Counted from the stretch's first letter, positions 8,134 through 16,656 are shown. The stretch is 64,000 bases of DNA from Microbispora sp. NBC_01189 (GCF_036010665.1 NZ_CP108581.1:6381501-6445500), one strand, 5' to 3'. A program made the numbers and translations. Notes: generated by a model from the sequence alone, not told the origin.

Positions 8134-9075
8134 TCACGATCCGAGGAACACCTCGTCGAGATGCCATTCCAGAGCCTCCCGATCCGGCCGGTCCCGCGGC
8201 CGGTCCGGGACGTTGATCCCCTGCCCGGCCCGGCGATAGAACTCCTCCCCGTTCCCGAACTCCTCGCGCAGCCGAGGGCTGACCAGCAGTCTGTGCCTGG
8301 GATCGACCGCCAGATAGCCGCGGTCGAACAACGTGTGGACGTCCGACCGGAGCAGAAGCCCGTTGTCCAGCCGATGCTCGCCGCCGACGGTGACGGGACG
8401 GATGTGCGCCGCCTGCAGGACCGGCCTGATCCGGTCGCCGGTGATCGCGCAGCGTCGTTCGTACGCGTGCAGGACCACCGCTTGGAACGCCTGCTGGCCG
8501 AGCCTGCGCGGAGCGAGCCGCGGGTCGCCGTATACGGGCCCGTCGCGGTGCCACGGCTCGGACAGGTCCGCGTCTCCGCCGATCCCGGCGCGGTGCAGCA
8601 GGTCGTGGAAATAGCCGGCGGCCGGATGGGCGGCGAGATCGTAGCTCTTGCCCTGCACGATGTTGGACGCGAAGTCCGGCGGCGGGCCGGCGACGCGTGC
8701 GTCGGGATAGAAGAAGACGTCGCGGATGATGACACAGCCGATGACCGGGTCCTCACCGGGCGCCATCCCCCGGCTGCGGTAGCCGCCCACCTGCCGGCGC
8801 AGTTCCGTCAGGCTCGGCGCGCCGTTGCCCTCGCCGAAGAACTCCCACGCCTCCGAGACGCGCAGCGGAGCGAAACCGCTGAAGAAGCCGCCGCCGACCA
8901 CACGGTTGTGCGGATGATGGGTCTTGAAGAAGAACGGTTCGCCATGGTCGATCGCCCGGAACTCCCGGCCGCCGGAAGGCCGCCAGAAGTTGACCTCACC
9001 AAGGTCCGGACGCCCGGCCAGGAAGCGGTACCAGCCCGCGTCGGTCACCCCGACGTACGCCTTCACGAAGGTCAT
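8134..9075 (-). CDS. HNH endonuclease of restriction type
   Basis: 313 residues. The C-terminal third holds an HNH nuclease: CAITGDRIRPVLQAAHIRP (about 200-218) and then LDNGLLLRSDVHTLFD, giving the AHI, N and H positions of the beta-beta-alpha metal fold. The N-terminal 190 residues (FWRPSGGREFRAIDHGEPFFFKTH) match a domain found in other standalone HNH restriction enzymes and are presumably for DNA or modified-base recognition. No methyltransferase is adjacent, so a modification-dependent role is plausible. A 35-bp piece of this gene recurs at about 12170. The gene is divergent from the next one across 108 bases. Confidence 0.88.
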   Translation of the reverse strand: MTFVKAYVGVTDAGWYRFLAGRPDLGEVNFWRPSGGREFRAIDHGEPFFFKTHHPHNRVVGGGFFSGFAPLRVSEAWEFFGEGNGAPSLTELRRQVGGYRSRGMAPGEDPVIGCVIIRDVFFYPDARVAGPPPDFASNIVQGKSYDLAAHPAAGYFHDLLHRAGIGGDADLSEPWHRDGPVYGDPRLAPRRLGQQAFQAVVLHAYERRCAITGDRIRPVLQAAHIRPVTVGGEHRLDNGLLLRSDVHTLFDRGYLAVDPRHRLLVSPRLREEFGNGEEFYRRAGQGINVPDRPRDRPDREALEWHLDEVFLGS

Positions 9076-9183
9076 TGTGCACGTACGTGATCACTCTCGC
9101 CAGAGCGTGCGGGGCTGGAACCTCCCGGAACTCGGCCCATCGCCGTCAACGCGGAGCGGAATTCGAGTGGCGATGCGCCGGTA

Positions 9184-11313
9184 GTGGCCGTATATCGTGC
9201 CTGCGTGGAAGATCTCGTCATCGCCCGGCGCCTGCGCGTTCCCGTCGACGCGGAGGGGGACGGCACGCCCGGTTGGGGTGAGGTGGCCGCCCGGCAGCTC
9301 GACGCGGCGCTGCTCAGCGTCGGCTTCACGTGCTCGCCGGCGCTGCTCGACCGCCTGGCCCGGTTGCCCGGGGAGCAGGTGATCGACCTCGGCCTGCGGG
9401 TCCTGGCCGCGGTCCGCCGCCTGGTCGGCGACCATGTCGAGCACAACGCCTACTTCGCCGACTTCCCGAGGAACGTCCCGGACACGCTGGAGTTCTGGGC
9501 GGGGCTGCTGCGCGAGGCCATGCTCGACCCGGTCGCCGCCGCCCGGCTCCAGCCGGGCACCCTCAACCTGCTCGATCTGCCGCGGTACGGCCGCTACCAG
9601 CACACCTACGCCGACCTGCTGGCCGCGCACGACGAGCTGATCCCCCTGGCGAGGGATCGGGTGACCGTGCTGGAGCTGGGCGGGAGCCTGCGGGACGAGG
9701 CGCGCGAGCTCTACTTCTCGCTCGCCGGCTCCGAGGTCCCGCTCGCCGCCGAGGACCTCACGGCTCTGCGCGCGCTCGCCGCCTTCTGCGCCGGCGACCG
9801 GCCCGAGCACGTCCCCGTACGCGAGAACCGGGCCGTCCTCAACGAGGTGCGGCTGGTCGCCGGGCAGCCGCTGCTCGTCGACACCGTGACGGACGTGCTC
9901 AGGGTGGCGGCGCTCTGCTCCGGCGGCGACGTCACCCTGGCCACCCCCACCCGCCTGCGCTCCTTCCGCCGCGCCGAACGCCGGATCCTGCTGGCCGCCC
10001 TCGACGCTGTCCCTGCCGCCAAGCACGGCGACGTGCTCCGCCACCGGGAGCAGTGGAAGCGGCTCGGCGAGCGGCTGCACCCCCATGAGTACCCTCGGTT
10101 TTCCAGGGCGGCCCAGGTCTTCGAGGTGGCCAGGGGTGTGCGCAAGGCGGCGAGCGTCGGTGGCCGGGTCGAGGCCGCGCTGGCCGAGGGCCGGGCCGGC
10201 GACGCCGTCGCACTGCTGGAGCACACGCCCGGCGCGCTGCTGCGCCGCCTCGACCACCTGCTGCGTACGGGTGGCGGCCCGGCCGTGCTGGAGGCGGCGG
10301 AGCGAGCCGCCGCGCACGCCTCCGGCCGCGTGCTGCTCTCCCTGCGCGAGCACCTGCAGAACCGGCTCGCCCCCGTGGATCGGGTCTTCACCAATCGGCA
10401 CGGCAGAGCGTGGGCGACCCCCGACACCCGCTCGCCGCTCGACGAGGAGGCACTCGACCGTACCCTCTCAGTCCTCGACGAGGAGATCACCCGCCGCCTC
10501 CCCGACCCGGGCGAACTGATCGTCGATCCCGCCGTGCTCGACGTGGCGCTGCCCCTGTCGGGCAAGAGCGCCGCGCCGGGGCTCGGGGTGCTGCCCCGCG
10601 GGTCGCTGTCACCCGTGGACGGTGAGCTGCTCCGCTTCTTCGTCTACTGGCGCCAGGCGAGCCGGAGCACCGACTACGACCTGTCCGCGCTCATGCTCGA
10701 CGCCACCTATGACAACCCGACGCACATCTCGTGGACGTCCTACGGCAACGACTTCGCGACCTACTCGGGTGACCTCACCGACGCCGCCGAGGGCGCGTCG
10801 GAGTTCATCGACATACGACTTCCGCAGGCGACCCAGCCGATCGTCATCCCCCAGGTCCACATCTACGCCGGGGAGCGGTTCGACGAGGCCGCCGAGGCGT
10901 TCTTCGGCTTCATGACCAGGGACGCCGCGCAGGAGGGCAGGCCGTTCGAGCCGCGCACCGTGCGCATGAAGTCCGACCTGCGCGGGTCCGGCCGTGTCGC
11001 GCTCCCACTGGTCTTCCTCCGCGGGGACGACGGCGCCTGGCGGGTGAAGTGGCTGCATCTCCACCTGTCCGGCCATCCGGCGTTCAACCAGGTGGAAGGC
11101 AACCGGGTCACCACGTCGCTACTCGTACGCTCGATCGTGGAGCGGGACTACCTCAGGGTCGGCTACCTGGCCGACCTGCTCCGGGCCAAGTCGTCCGCGG
11201 GGTCCTCTGCCGACGGGCACGTCACGTACATCGGGCTTGAGGCGCCCGCCGGCCTCCCGGACGGGGCGCGCGTCTACACGCCCGCGACCCTGCACGAGCT
11301 GATCCCCGCCTGA
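9184..11313 (+). CDS. Large protein with TerD-like C-terminus (related to the MXAN_6230/SCO0854 family)
   Basis: 709 residues. The N-terminal 600 residues are alpha-helical and not otherwise recognised. The C-terminal part (WRQASRSTDYDLSALML, then ISWTSYGNDFATYSGD, then VHIYAGERFDEAAEAFFGFM) follows the TerD/TerE stress-protein pattern. The overall order resembles the MXAN_6230/SCO0854 family, but I see no Cys-rich RING motif in the expected region, so this may be a RING-less branch. TerD-domain proteins occur in tellurite-resistance and phage-defence-associated operons and bind calcium. The start could also be the GTG at 9205. Medium certainty on the family, low on function. Confidence 0.6.
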   Translation: MAVYRACVEDLVIARRLRVPVDAEGDGTPGWGEVAARQLDAALLSVGFTCSPALLDRLARLPGEQVIDLGLRVLAAVRRLVGDHVEHNAYFADFPRNVPDTLEFWAGLLREAMLDPVAAARLQPGTLNLLDLPRYGRYQHTYADLLAAHDELIPLARDRVTVLELGGSLRDEARELYFSLAGSEVPLAAEDLTALRALAAFCAGDRPEHVPVRENRAVLNEVRLVAGQPLLVDTVTDVLRVAALCSGGDVTLATPTRLRSFRRAERRILLAALDAVPAAKHGDVLRHREQWKRLGERLHPHEYPRFSRAAQVFEVARGVRKAASVGGRVEAALAEGRAGDAVALLEHTPGALLRRLDHLLRTGGGPAVLEAAERAAAHASGRVLLSLREHLQNRLAPVDRVFTNRHGRAWATPDTRSPLDEEALDRTLSVLDEEITRRLPDPGELIVDPAVLDVALPLSGKSAAPGLGVLPRGSLSPVDGELLRFFVYWRQASRSTDYDLSALMLDATYDNPTHISWTSYGNDFATYSGDLTDAAEGASEFIDIRLPQATQPIVIPQVHIYAGERFDEAAEAFFGFMTRDAAQEGRPFEPRTVRMKSDLRGSGRVALPLVFLRGDDGAWRVKWLHLHLSGHPAFNQVEGNRVTTSLLVRSIVERDYLRVGYLADLLRAKSSAGSSADGHVTYIGLEAPAGLPDGARVYTPATLHELIPA

Positions 11314-11329
11314 TATCGTGAAGATCGCA

Positions 11330-11455
11330 AGGCCATGGGAGGGCTTCCTTCTCACTCTTTTGGAACCGGTCTGCCCGTACGGGCGCCGGTCTGGTCTAGC
11401 CTTCCCGCTTTCCTTGCGCTCCGGCCCGGTGAGGCCATTCGGGGGCTTCCTTCTC
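11330..11455 (+). repeat. Diverged direct repeat, 24 bp, 102 bp apart
   Basis: Bases 11330-11353 recur at 11432-11455 with 21 of 24 identical. The arms AGGCC and GGCTT are kept while the 7-base loop between them changes (ATGGGAG versus ATTCGGG). The hexamer GCCCGT recurs with nearly the same spacing (11373 and 11477). This points to a partial tandem duplication of an RNA-like element. Both copies lie between the TerD-like gene and kptA. Confidence 0.65.
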
Positions 11456-11482
11456 TCCTGGTTCGATTCCAGGTGGGCCCGT
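11379..11482 (+). ncRNA. tRNA-like element upstream of kptA (structure incomplete)
   Basis: A near-perfect T-arm is present at 11457-11473: a CCTGG/CCAGG stem around TTCGATT. A D-arm-like hairpin lies at 11388-11401 (GGT, loop CTGGTCTA, GCC). A 5-bp hairpin with a 7-base loop at 11432-11448 has U33-like and purine-37-like bases, and would read UCG if it were an anticodon loop. ACGGGC (11379-11384) can pair with GCCCGT (11477-11482) as an acceptor-like closing stem. About 30 extra bases separate the D-like and anticodon-like arms, the variable region is 8 bases and no CCA follows. It is either a degenerate tRNA, a tRNA mimic or chance. It ends 107 bases before kptA. Confidence 0.35.
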
Positions 11483-11589
11483 GACGGGCCTCCCGGCACA
11501 TCCAGCCTCCGAGCCCTCCTCACCCGGCCGTCCGGCCACCCAGTCCCCGCGTCGTTCAGCGGGCTCATCAAGGACACCGGGAGACGCCG

Positions 11590-12123
11590 ATGGACGAACG
11601 GAGGCTGGTGCGGGTCTCGAAGTACCTGGCCAAACATCTGCGTCATGAACCCGAACGCATCGGCATCAAACTCGACGCGCACGGCTGGGTCGCCGTCGAC
11701 ACGCTGCTGACGGCGGCGGCCTCGCACGGTTTTCCGATCTCGCGGGCCGAACTGGAGCAGGTGGTCGCCGACAACGACAAGCGGCGATACGTGATCGACG
11801 GCGAACGGATCCGCGCCAGTCAGGGGCACTCGGTGTCCGTCGATCTCGACCTGCCGGTGGCCGAGCCCCCCTCGATCCTCTATCACGGCACGGTCGCCCG
11901 GAACGTGGAGGCGATCCGCGAGGAGGGTCTGCGGCCGATGGGGCGTCACCACGTCCACCTGTCGCCGGACCGGGAGACCGCTACCCGCGTCGGCGCCCGC
12001 AGGGGCAAGCCGGTCGTCCTCGTGGTGGACGCGGCGGCGATGCACGCCGCCGGGTATCACTTCCGGATGAGCGCCAACGGCGTCTGGCTGGTGGACCACG
12101 TGCCACCCGACTACATCCGATAG
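11590..12123 (+). CDS. kptA: RNA 2'-phosphotransferase (KptA/Tpt1 family)
   Basis: 177 residues, full family length. The family removes a 2'-phosphate from RNA using NAD+, giving ADP-ribose cyclic phosphate; in eukaryotes this is the last step of tRNA splicing. Conserved landmarks are all present: LAKHLRHEP (Arg18-His19), GWVAVDTLL, RIRASQGHS (Arg75 to Ser81), LYHGT (98-101) and HVHLS (121-125). The N-terminal winged-helix and C-terminal ADP-ribosyltransferase-like lobes are therefore intact. Its job in bacteria is unsettled because they lack such tRNA introns. Here it sits between defence-type genes and directly after a tRNA-like element. Confidence 0.95.
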   Translation: MDERRLVRVSKYLAKHLRHEPERIGIKLDAHGWVAVDTLLTAAASHGFPISRAELEQVVADNDKRRYVIDGERIRASQGHSVSVDLDLPVAEPPSILYHGTVARNVEAIREEGLRPMGRHHVHLSPDRETATRVGARRGKPVVLVVDAAAMHAAGYHFRMSANGVWLVDHVPPDYIR

Positions 12124-12159
12124 CCGTCCTTGGGATCGGCATTCATCGCCTCGACGACC

Positions 12160-12210
12160 GCACTCCGGGACCGGTCCGATCCGGTCGCCGGTGATCGCGC
12201 AGTTGTGCGG
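12160..12210 (-). pseudogene. Fragment of the HNH endonuclease gene
   Basis: Bases about 12168-12202 match 8417-8451 within the HNH gene, with 2 differences in 35 and the last 25 identical. Read on the minus strand the piece encodes CAITGDRI, the start of the HNH core. Similarity stops on both sides and no frame continues. It is a relic of a second HNH copy or of a recombination event, in the 146-base gap between kptA and the GmrSD-like gene. Confidence 0.65.
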
Positions 12211-12269
12211 GTGGCTGGACGGCGGTTCGGTGATGACCGGCCCGCCGCCCGGTTGCCTCAGTCATGCGC

Positions 12270-14780
12270 CTACTGCTCTGGATTCAGTCCTGCCTGGGCG
12301 GCACACCAGTCGAGGGCCGCGACGACCACATCCCACACCTCGTCGTTAGCGAGCAGAGTGATCGGGAACGACGGGTAGAGCTCCAGCTTCGCCGCCGGAA
12401 TGTCCACTCCCGGAGCCTCGTTGATCCGTCGCCGCAGTTCCTCGCGCAGTTCGGGGTCCTTGAAGGGCACGCGCTTCTTCAGCACGCCGAACGTTACCTC
12501 GGCGGTCTTGGCGTAGAAGCGAATGGGGTGCAGAGTCTCACTCAACCCCTTGATGGTCGGAGCGCATGACGCCCCGGCCGAGCGGCCGAACTGCACATCG
12601 CCGCCCCGGTCCCGCCACCATTCGAGCAGGCGTGACACGGCGCCCGCGGCCTGCGGGCCGCTCGCCTCGCCCACCTGCTGGAAGAAGCGCTGCTCCCACT
12701 CGCTGATCGTCCCTATGTCGTCGGACGACGCCGGGTCCGCCTCGGTGATGTCCTCCGCCCCGGGCAGTCCGAGCAGTTCGGCCATCTCACGAGCGCTGAT
12801 CCGCTGGGCGGGCTCTGCTCGTCCGCGTTCGTCGAATTTGATGCCGTCCGCCTTGAGGACGTCGTACGCGTCGCGTTCGTCCTTCTCATCCGCCCAGCGG
12901 AAGTTGTCCGAGACCTCTCCTGTCGACTTCAGCACGCGATGAGCGTTGAGGATGCGGGTGCCGGCGAGATGGGCGCCGACGGGCACCGGGTGCGAGCCGA
13001 TCAGCTCCGCGAGATCGCCGTAGCTTGTCCAGGTGCCCGGCGGCAGGGCTGCGAGCGCCGCGTGCAGCAGGCTCCAGTCCCGGGAAGGGCCGACCGGACC
13101 GGTCTCCACCGGGCCGGCCCAGATGCCGATCGCACGGTCCGCCATCTCCTCCGCTCGGGCGGTGATCTCCGCCTTCCCCCAACGTTCCTGCTTGGCGACG
13201 CGCTGGTTCATCACCAGGCCGCTGCGGGAAAGGAAGTCCTTCTTCTTGCCGAACGACATGTTGCCCAGTTCGGAGTTGTAGCCGGTGAGCGTCAGGTTGC
13301 CCAGTGTGTGGACCAACTCCTTGTGTAGGGTCTCAGGATCCCCTTCGCCGGCCAGTTCCTTGAGCCAATCGACGCCCGGGCTCTGCGGAAGGATGTGCTC
13401 GATGGTGATCTTCTTGTCGGACAGGTCCACGAGTTCCTTGGAGCCGTAGGACTCCTCCAGACGCCGCAGAATCAGCTTCTGCTGAACCGTACGGCCCTGC
13501 CAGTAGAACGCCTTCTCCCGGATGTCCTTGCGGAACTGCTCGTCCGTCGACCAGTAGAGACGGGGCGCAGACAGGGCGGTTCGCAGCACCTTCGCCACCG
13601 ATTCCTCGCCGGTCAACTGGCGGGTGACCCGCATGAAGATCTTGTTGAGGCTCCCCGAGGTGACCCCGCCGATGAGCCGCCGGACGAGGAAGCTCTCCAG
13701 ATAGCCGAGCGCCTCGAGAACCTCGTCGTCCGTGGCATTCCCCTGGTCCTGAAGCTCCAGCAGCCTCATCACGACGGGATAGACCGTGTTTGCCTTCCAG
13801 TCGTTGAGGAAGCGCAGCCGGGCGTCGATGGCGTTGTCTTCGTTCGGCTCCAGGATGCGGTGTAGATAGCGCGCCCTGCGGGCTAGGTCCTTCACATACT
13901 GCTCGATGCGCTCCTCGCTGCCGCCGGTGGCCCGGAGCAGGTCCTGGTGACCTCGGTAGGCGTCCTTGTACTGCGCCTCGTCGCCGTGTTCCAGCACCAG
14001 GACCAGGTACATGAGCTGATCGAGGCCCTTGGCGCCGAGGAGCTTCTGCATCGGGAGCCAGTAGGTGTCGTAGACATGGCGGCTCTTGCGGGGCAGGCAC
14101 ATGAAGACGTAGTTGCGGATCAGGTCGACCTGGCTGAGCCCCATGCCGGTGTTGTTGATGGACTCGAAGATGCGGAAGGCGTTGTCGTCCTTGTCCACCT
14201 GGATATGCACGAGGCTGAGCCGGTCGAGGACGACAGTCTCGATGCGCCGCACGTCCTGGTCGTCCGCCGGGTCGTCGATCTCGATCAGCTTCGTGCGGAA
14301 GAACTGGTAGGCGCTCCCCACCCGGCTGTCCAGGTCGGAGTTCGGGTAGCCCTCGATGCAGGCCTTGAACGCCTCCCGGTCGACCTGGGTCGGCAGCAGC
14401 CGATAGCGCAGGTCGCCGTCCTTGTACTTGTTGATCAGGTGGAGCTCGTTGATGCGCTCGACGCTCCTCGGGTCCTCGGCGGCCTGGTGGTCGCGTAACG
14501 CGCACAGCGCGAGCAGCAGCGTGGTGAGCCGCTGCTGGCCGTCCACCACAACCCACTGACTGAGGCTCGGGCTGAGGTCGGGACCCGGGGCGAGCACCAC
14601 GGACCCGAGGAAGTGACTGGCGACCTGATCCTTGGCCAGTGCCTCCGCCTGCACTTCGATGTCGCTCCACAGCCGTCTCAGCTGCTCGCGTTCCCAGGCG
14701 TACGGACGCTGGTAGAGCGGGACCATCAGCTGGATCTCGCCCTTGATGAGGTTGCGCAGGGTGGTTTCGTTGGCCTTCAC
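12270..14780 (-). CDS. GmrSD-type DUF262/DUF1524 nuclease with alkyltransferase-like domain
   Basis: 836 residues from GTG with AGGAG 5 bases upstream. The N-terminal DUF262 (ParB/sulfiredoxin-like nucleotidase) has YQRPYAWE and VVVDGQQRLTTLLLA at about 76-90. DUF1524, an HNH-type nuclease, has HILPQS near 460 and LGNLTLTGYN after it. Both halves of the GmrS-GmrD type IV restriction system are thus fused, as in many single-chain homologues that cut DNA with modified cytosines. Residues about 565-635 add a domain like alkyltransferase-like proteins (LPPGTWTSYGDLAELIG, RILNAHRVL), in which the MGMT PCHRV cysteine is Ala. A further 170-residue tail is unrecognised. The extra domain may sense modified bases. 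Confidence 0.9.
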   Translation of the reverse strand: MKANETTLRNLIKGEIQLMVPLYQRPYAWEREQLRRLWSDIEVQAEALAKDQVASHFLGSVVLAPGPDLSPSLSQWVVVDGQQRLTTLLLALCALRDHQAAEDPRSVERINELHLINKYKDGDLRYRLLPTQVDREAFKACIEGYPNSDLDSRVGSAYQFFRTKLIEIDDPADDQDVRRIETVVLDRLSLVHIQVDKDDNAFRIFESINNTGMGLSQVDLIRNYVFMCLPRKSRHVYDTYWLPMQKLLGAKGLDQLMYLVLVLEHGDEAQYKDAYRGHQDLLRATGGSEERIEQYVKDLARRARYLHRILEPNEDNAIDARLRFLNDWKANTVYPVVMRLLELQDQGNATDDEVLEALGYLESFLVRRLIGGVTSGSLNKIFMRVTRQLTGEESVAKVLRTALSAPRLYWSTDEQFRKDIREKAFYWQGRTVQQKLILRRLEESYGSKELVDLSDKKITIEHILPQSPGVDWLKELAGEGDPETLHKELVHTLGNLTLTGYNSELGNMSFGKKKDFLSRSGLVMNQRVAKQERWGKAEITARAEEMADRAIGIWAGPVETGPVGPSRDWSLLHAALAALPPGTWTSYGDLAELIGSHPVPVGAHLAGTRILNAHRVLKSTGEVSDNFRWADEKDERDAYDVLKADGIKFDERGRAEPAQRISAREMAELLGLPGAEDITEADPASSDDIGTISEWEQRFFQQVGEASGPQAAGAVSRLLEWWRDRGGDVQFGRSAGASCAPTIKGLSETLHPIRFYAKTAEVTFGVLKKRVPFKDPELREELRRRINEAPGVDIPAAKLELYPSFPITLLANDEVWDVVVAALDWCAAQAGLNPEQ

Positions 14781-14992
14781 ACAAGCTCCTGGACCGGTAC
14801 AACGAGTACCGGCCGATCATGGCACAGCGCGCTGACATTCCGTGTGCGAATGAAGCGCTCGCGGACGTAGACGGCACAGTTGCCGAGGCTCTCATCGAGT
14901 GATAAGGGTAGATCCTTTATGGCCAATGCGGATATGATCAATATGGTCGGGGGTTTCTGGTATCCGCGAGAACTTGTAACGTTCCTTTTTGT

Positions 14993-15559
14993 ATGGCGTC
15001 CGCCGAGCGGGCGCGGCGGGGGAGCGTGGAGGCGGTCCTGAACTGCGAGTGGTGTCTGGACAAGTACAACCACCAGGGCTGGTACGGCGAATGCTTCGTT
15101 CAGGTGCTGGCCGCCGCCGCCGGTCTGCAGGCGAGCCCGCTCACCCCGGACTGCACCGGGGTCGACTTCTACCTCTGTCTGCCCCGGGAGATCGACGGGG
15201 ATTTTCCTCGAATTGAGGTCCAGGTCAAGACCTGGTCCAAGCCGGACAGGCGAAACGGTTATTACCACTATCGAGGGCTGACCGAGAAGCGCTTCAACGC
15301 GCTCGCCGGACGGCGCCGCATCCCGCGATATCTCTTCCTCGTCGTCGTACCTCACGACACCGGCGCTTTCGCCGAGGTGGATGAGCATGCTCTGCGGCTC
15401 AGTCACGCCGCATACTGGGTCTCTCTGGAGGACGAGCAGCGAATCACGACTCCCCAGTGCAAGCGGAAGGTCGAGGTGCGCGTTCCGGAGAGCAACCTGC
15501 TCACCGCGGACGCGCTCCTGAAGCTGTTCGACCCCCTCCGCACGGTGGAGGCGCCATGA
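14993..15559 (+). CDS. DUF4365 (PD-(D/E)XK-like) protein
   Basis: 188 residues. GECFVQVLAAAAGL near 32-45, then GVDFYLCLPREIDGDFPRIEVQVKT (about 54-82) give the E...D...E-x-Q-V-K layout of DUF4365, a restriction-endonuclease-like fold. I see no good ribosome site, and the upstream region is unusually AT-rich, so the mRNA may be leaderless. The stop overlaps the next gene's start (ATGA), so the two proteins are translationally coupled. It is divergent from the GmrSD-type gene and near McrBC, hence probably part of a DNA-targeting system. The partner's function is unknown. Confidence 0.8.
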   Translation: MASAERARRGSVEAVLNCEWCLDKYNHQGWYGECFVQVLAAAAGLQASPLTPDCTGVDFYLCLPREIDGDFPRIEVQVKTWSKPDRRNGYYHYRGLTEKRFNALAGRRRIPRYLFLVVVPHDTGAFAEVDEHALRLSHAAYWVSLEDEQRITTPQCKRKVEVRVPESNLLTADALLKLFDPLRTVEAP

Positions 15560-16656
15560 GCGACGCATTGAGCACCATCGACCCCGATGACCTCGTCGGC
15601 TACCTGTCCAGCCGAGGCTGGCGACATGAGGGTTCATGGCGCGGTGCGATGGTCTGGCGCCTTGACGCGACGGGTGAGGTCCTCGTGCCGGCTCGGCGGG
15701 AGTACCCGGATGACGACGAGTTGCTTGAGGCCGCCGTACGCAAGCTTGCCCGGTGCGAGGAGCGGCCCGAACGCGAGGTCCGGCTCGACATCGCGGAACC
15801 GGCGGTCGACGCTCCCTCGTTCCGACTTGAGTCGGAGACCCCGTCGGGGACCATCCCCCTGCCGTCCGCCGTGAAGGCCGTACAGGGCATCCACGACGTG
15901 CTGAAGGTTGCCGCGCTGACTGTGGAATCAGGCCCGCGCCTTCTCTACACCGGTCAGCGCTCCCGTTACGTCGACAACTTCCTGCAACGCGTACGGCTCG
16001 GGACCACGCGGCCGGGCAGCTACATCTTCGACGCCCGGGTTCCCATAACCCAGCCACCGTCCAGGTCGCGGGCCATCTCCTGGAACGACGAGCTGGCCGG
16101 GCGCGATGTCATGATCGCTTTGCACAAGGCGCTGCACGCCGCCGCGGACGCCGCGGCTGCTGGAGCGCGAAGCCATTTCCCAACCGACGCCTTTGATGAT
16201 CACGTCGGAGAGGGCGTTTCCGCCAACCTGTGCACCGCACTCAGTGAGCTCAGCGGCAATCGCCCCTTCACCGTCAACTTCACCTGGGCCCGAGCGGAGC
16301 CTGTCGATGTCACCTCACATTCCGTTGAATTCAGCACTCCGATGCTCCGCATCCTGGACGTGGCGGGCAAGGATTTGGAGAGGATCGCCAAGTCCGGTCA
16401 CGCGACGGTGATCGGCGAAGTCGAAACGCTCCAACAGGTTCCAGGCGAAGAACCACGCGTCAAAATCCGCGGCGAGTTCCGCAGTAGTTCCAAGGTCTTC
16501 CGCCGCTCCATCTGGGTGGTGCTGGACCCTGCCGACTATCAGCGAGCCTTCCACGCGCAGATCCAGAAACGGCGCCTTCGCGCCACCGGACAGCTCGACC
16601 CGAATCAGGGACGGCTTGAGCTACGGCCGGATCCCGGAGGCTTCGAAGTGCTGTGA
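15556..16656 (+). CDS. Unknown protein coupled to the DUF4365 protein
   Basis: 366 residues from the ATG that overlaps the previous stop; an earlier start would lie deep inside the DUF4365 gene. I do not recognise the family. The N-terminal 80 residues (LSSRGWRHEGSWRGAMVWRL, then VLVPARREYPDDDELLEAAV) look like a small alpha/beta domain. The rest is mixed alpha/beta with no membrane segments and no obvious catalytic motif. Its 3' end runs 52 bases into the 3' end of the convergent mcrC gene, a real tail-to-tail coding overlap. Coupling suggests a complex or toxin-antidote style pairing with the DUF4365 protein; that is inference. Confidence 0.7.
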   Translation: MSDALSTIDPDDLVGYLSSRGWRHEGSWRGAMVWRLDATGEVLVPARREYPDDDELLEAAVRKLARCEERPEREVRLDIAEPAVDAPSFRLESETPSGTIPLPSAVKAVQGIHDVLKVAALTVESGPRLLYTGQRSRYVDNFLQRVRLGTTRPGSYIFDARVPITQPPSRSRAISWNDELAGRDVMIALHKALHAAADAAAAGARSHFPTDAFDDHVGEGVSANLCTALSELSGNRPFTVNFTWARAEPVDVTSHSVEFSTPMLRILDVAGKDLERIAKSGHATVIGEVETLQQVPGEEPRVKIRGEFRSSSKVFRRSIWVVLDPADYQRAFHAQIQKRRLRATGQLDPNQGRLELRPDPGGFEVL

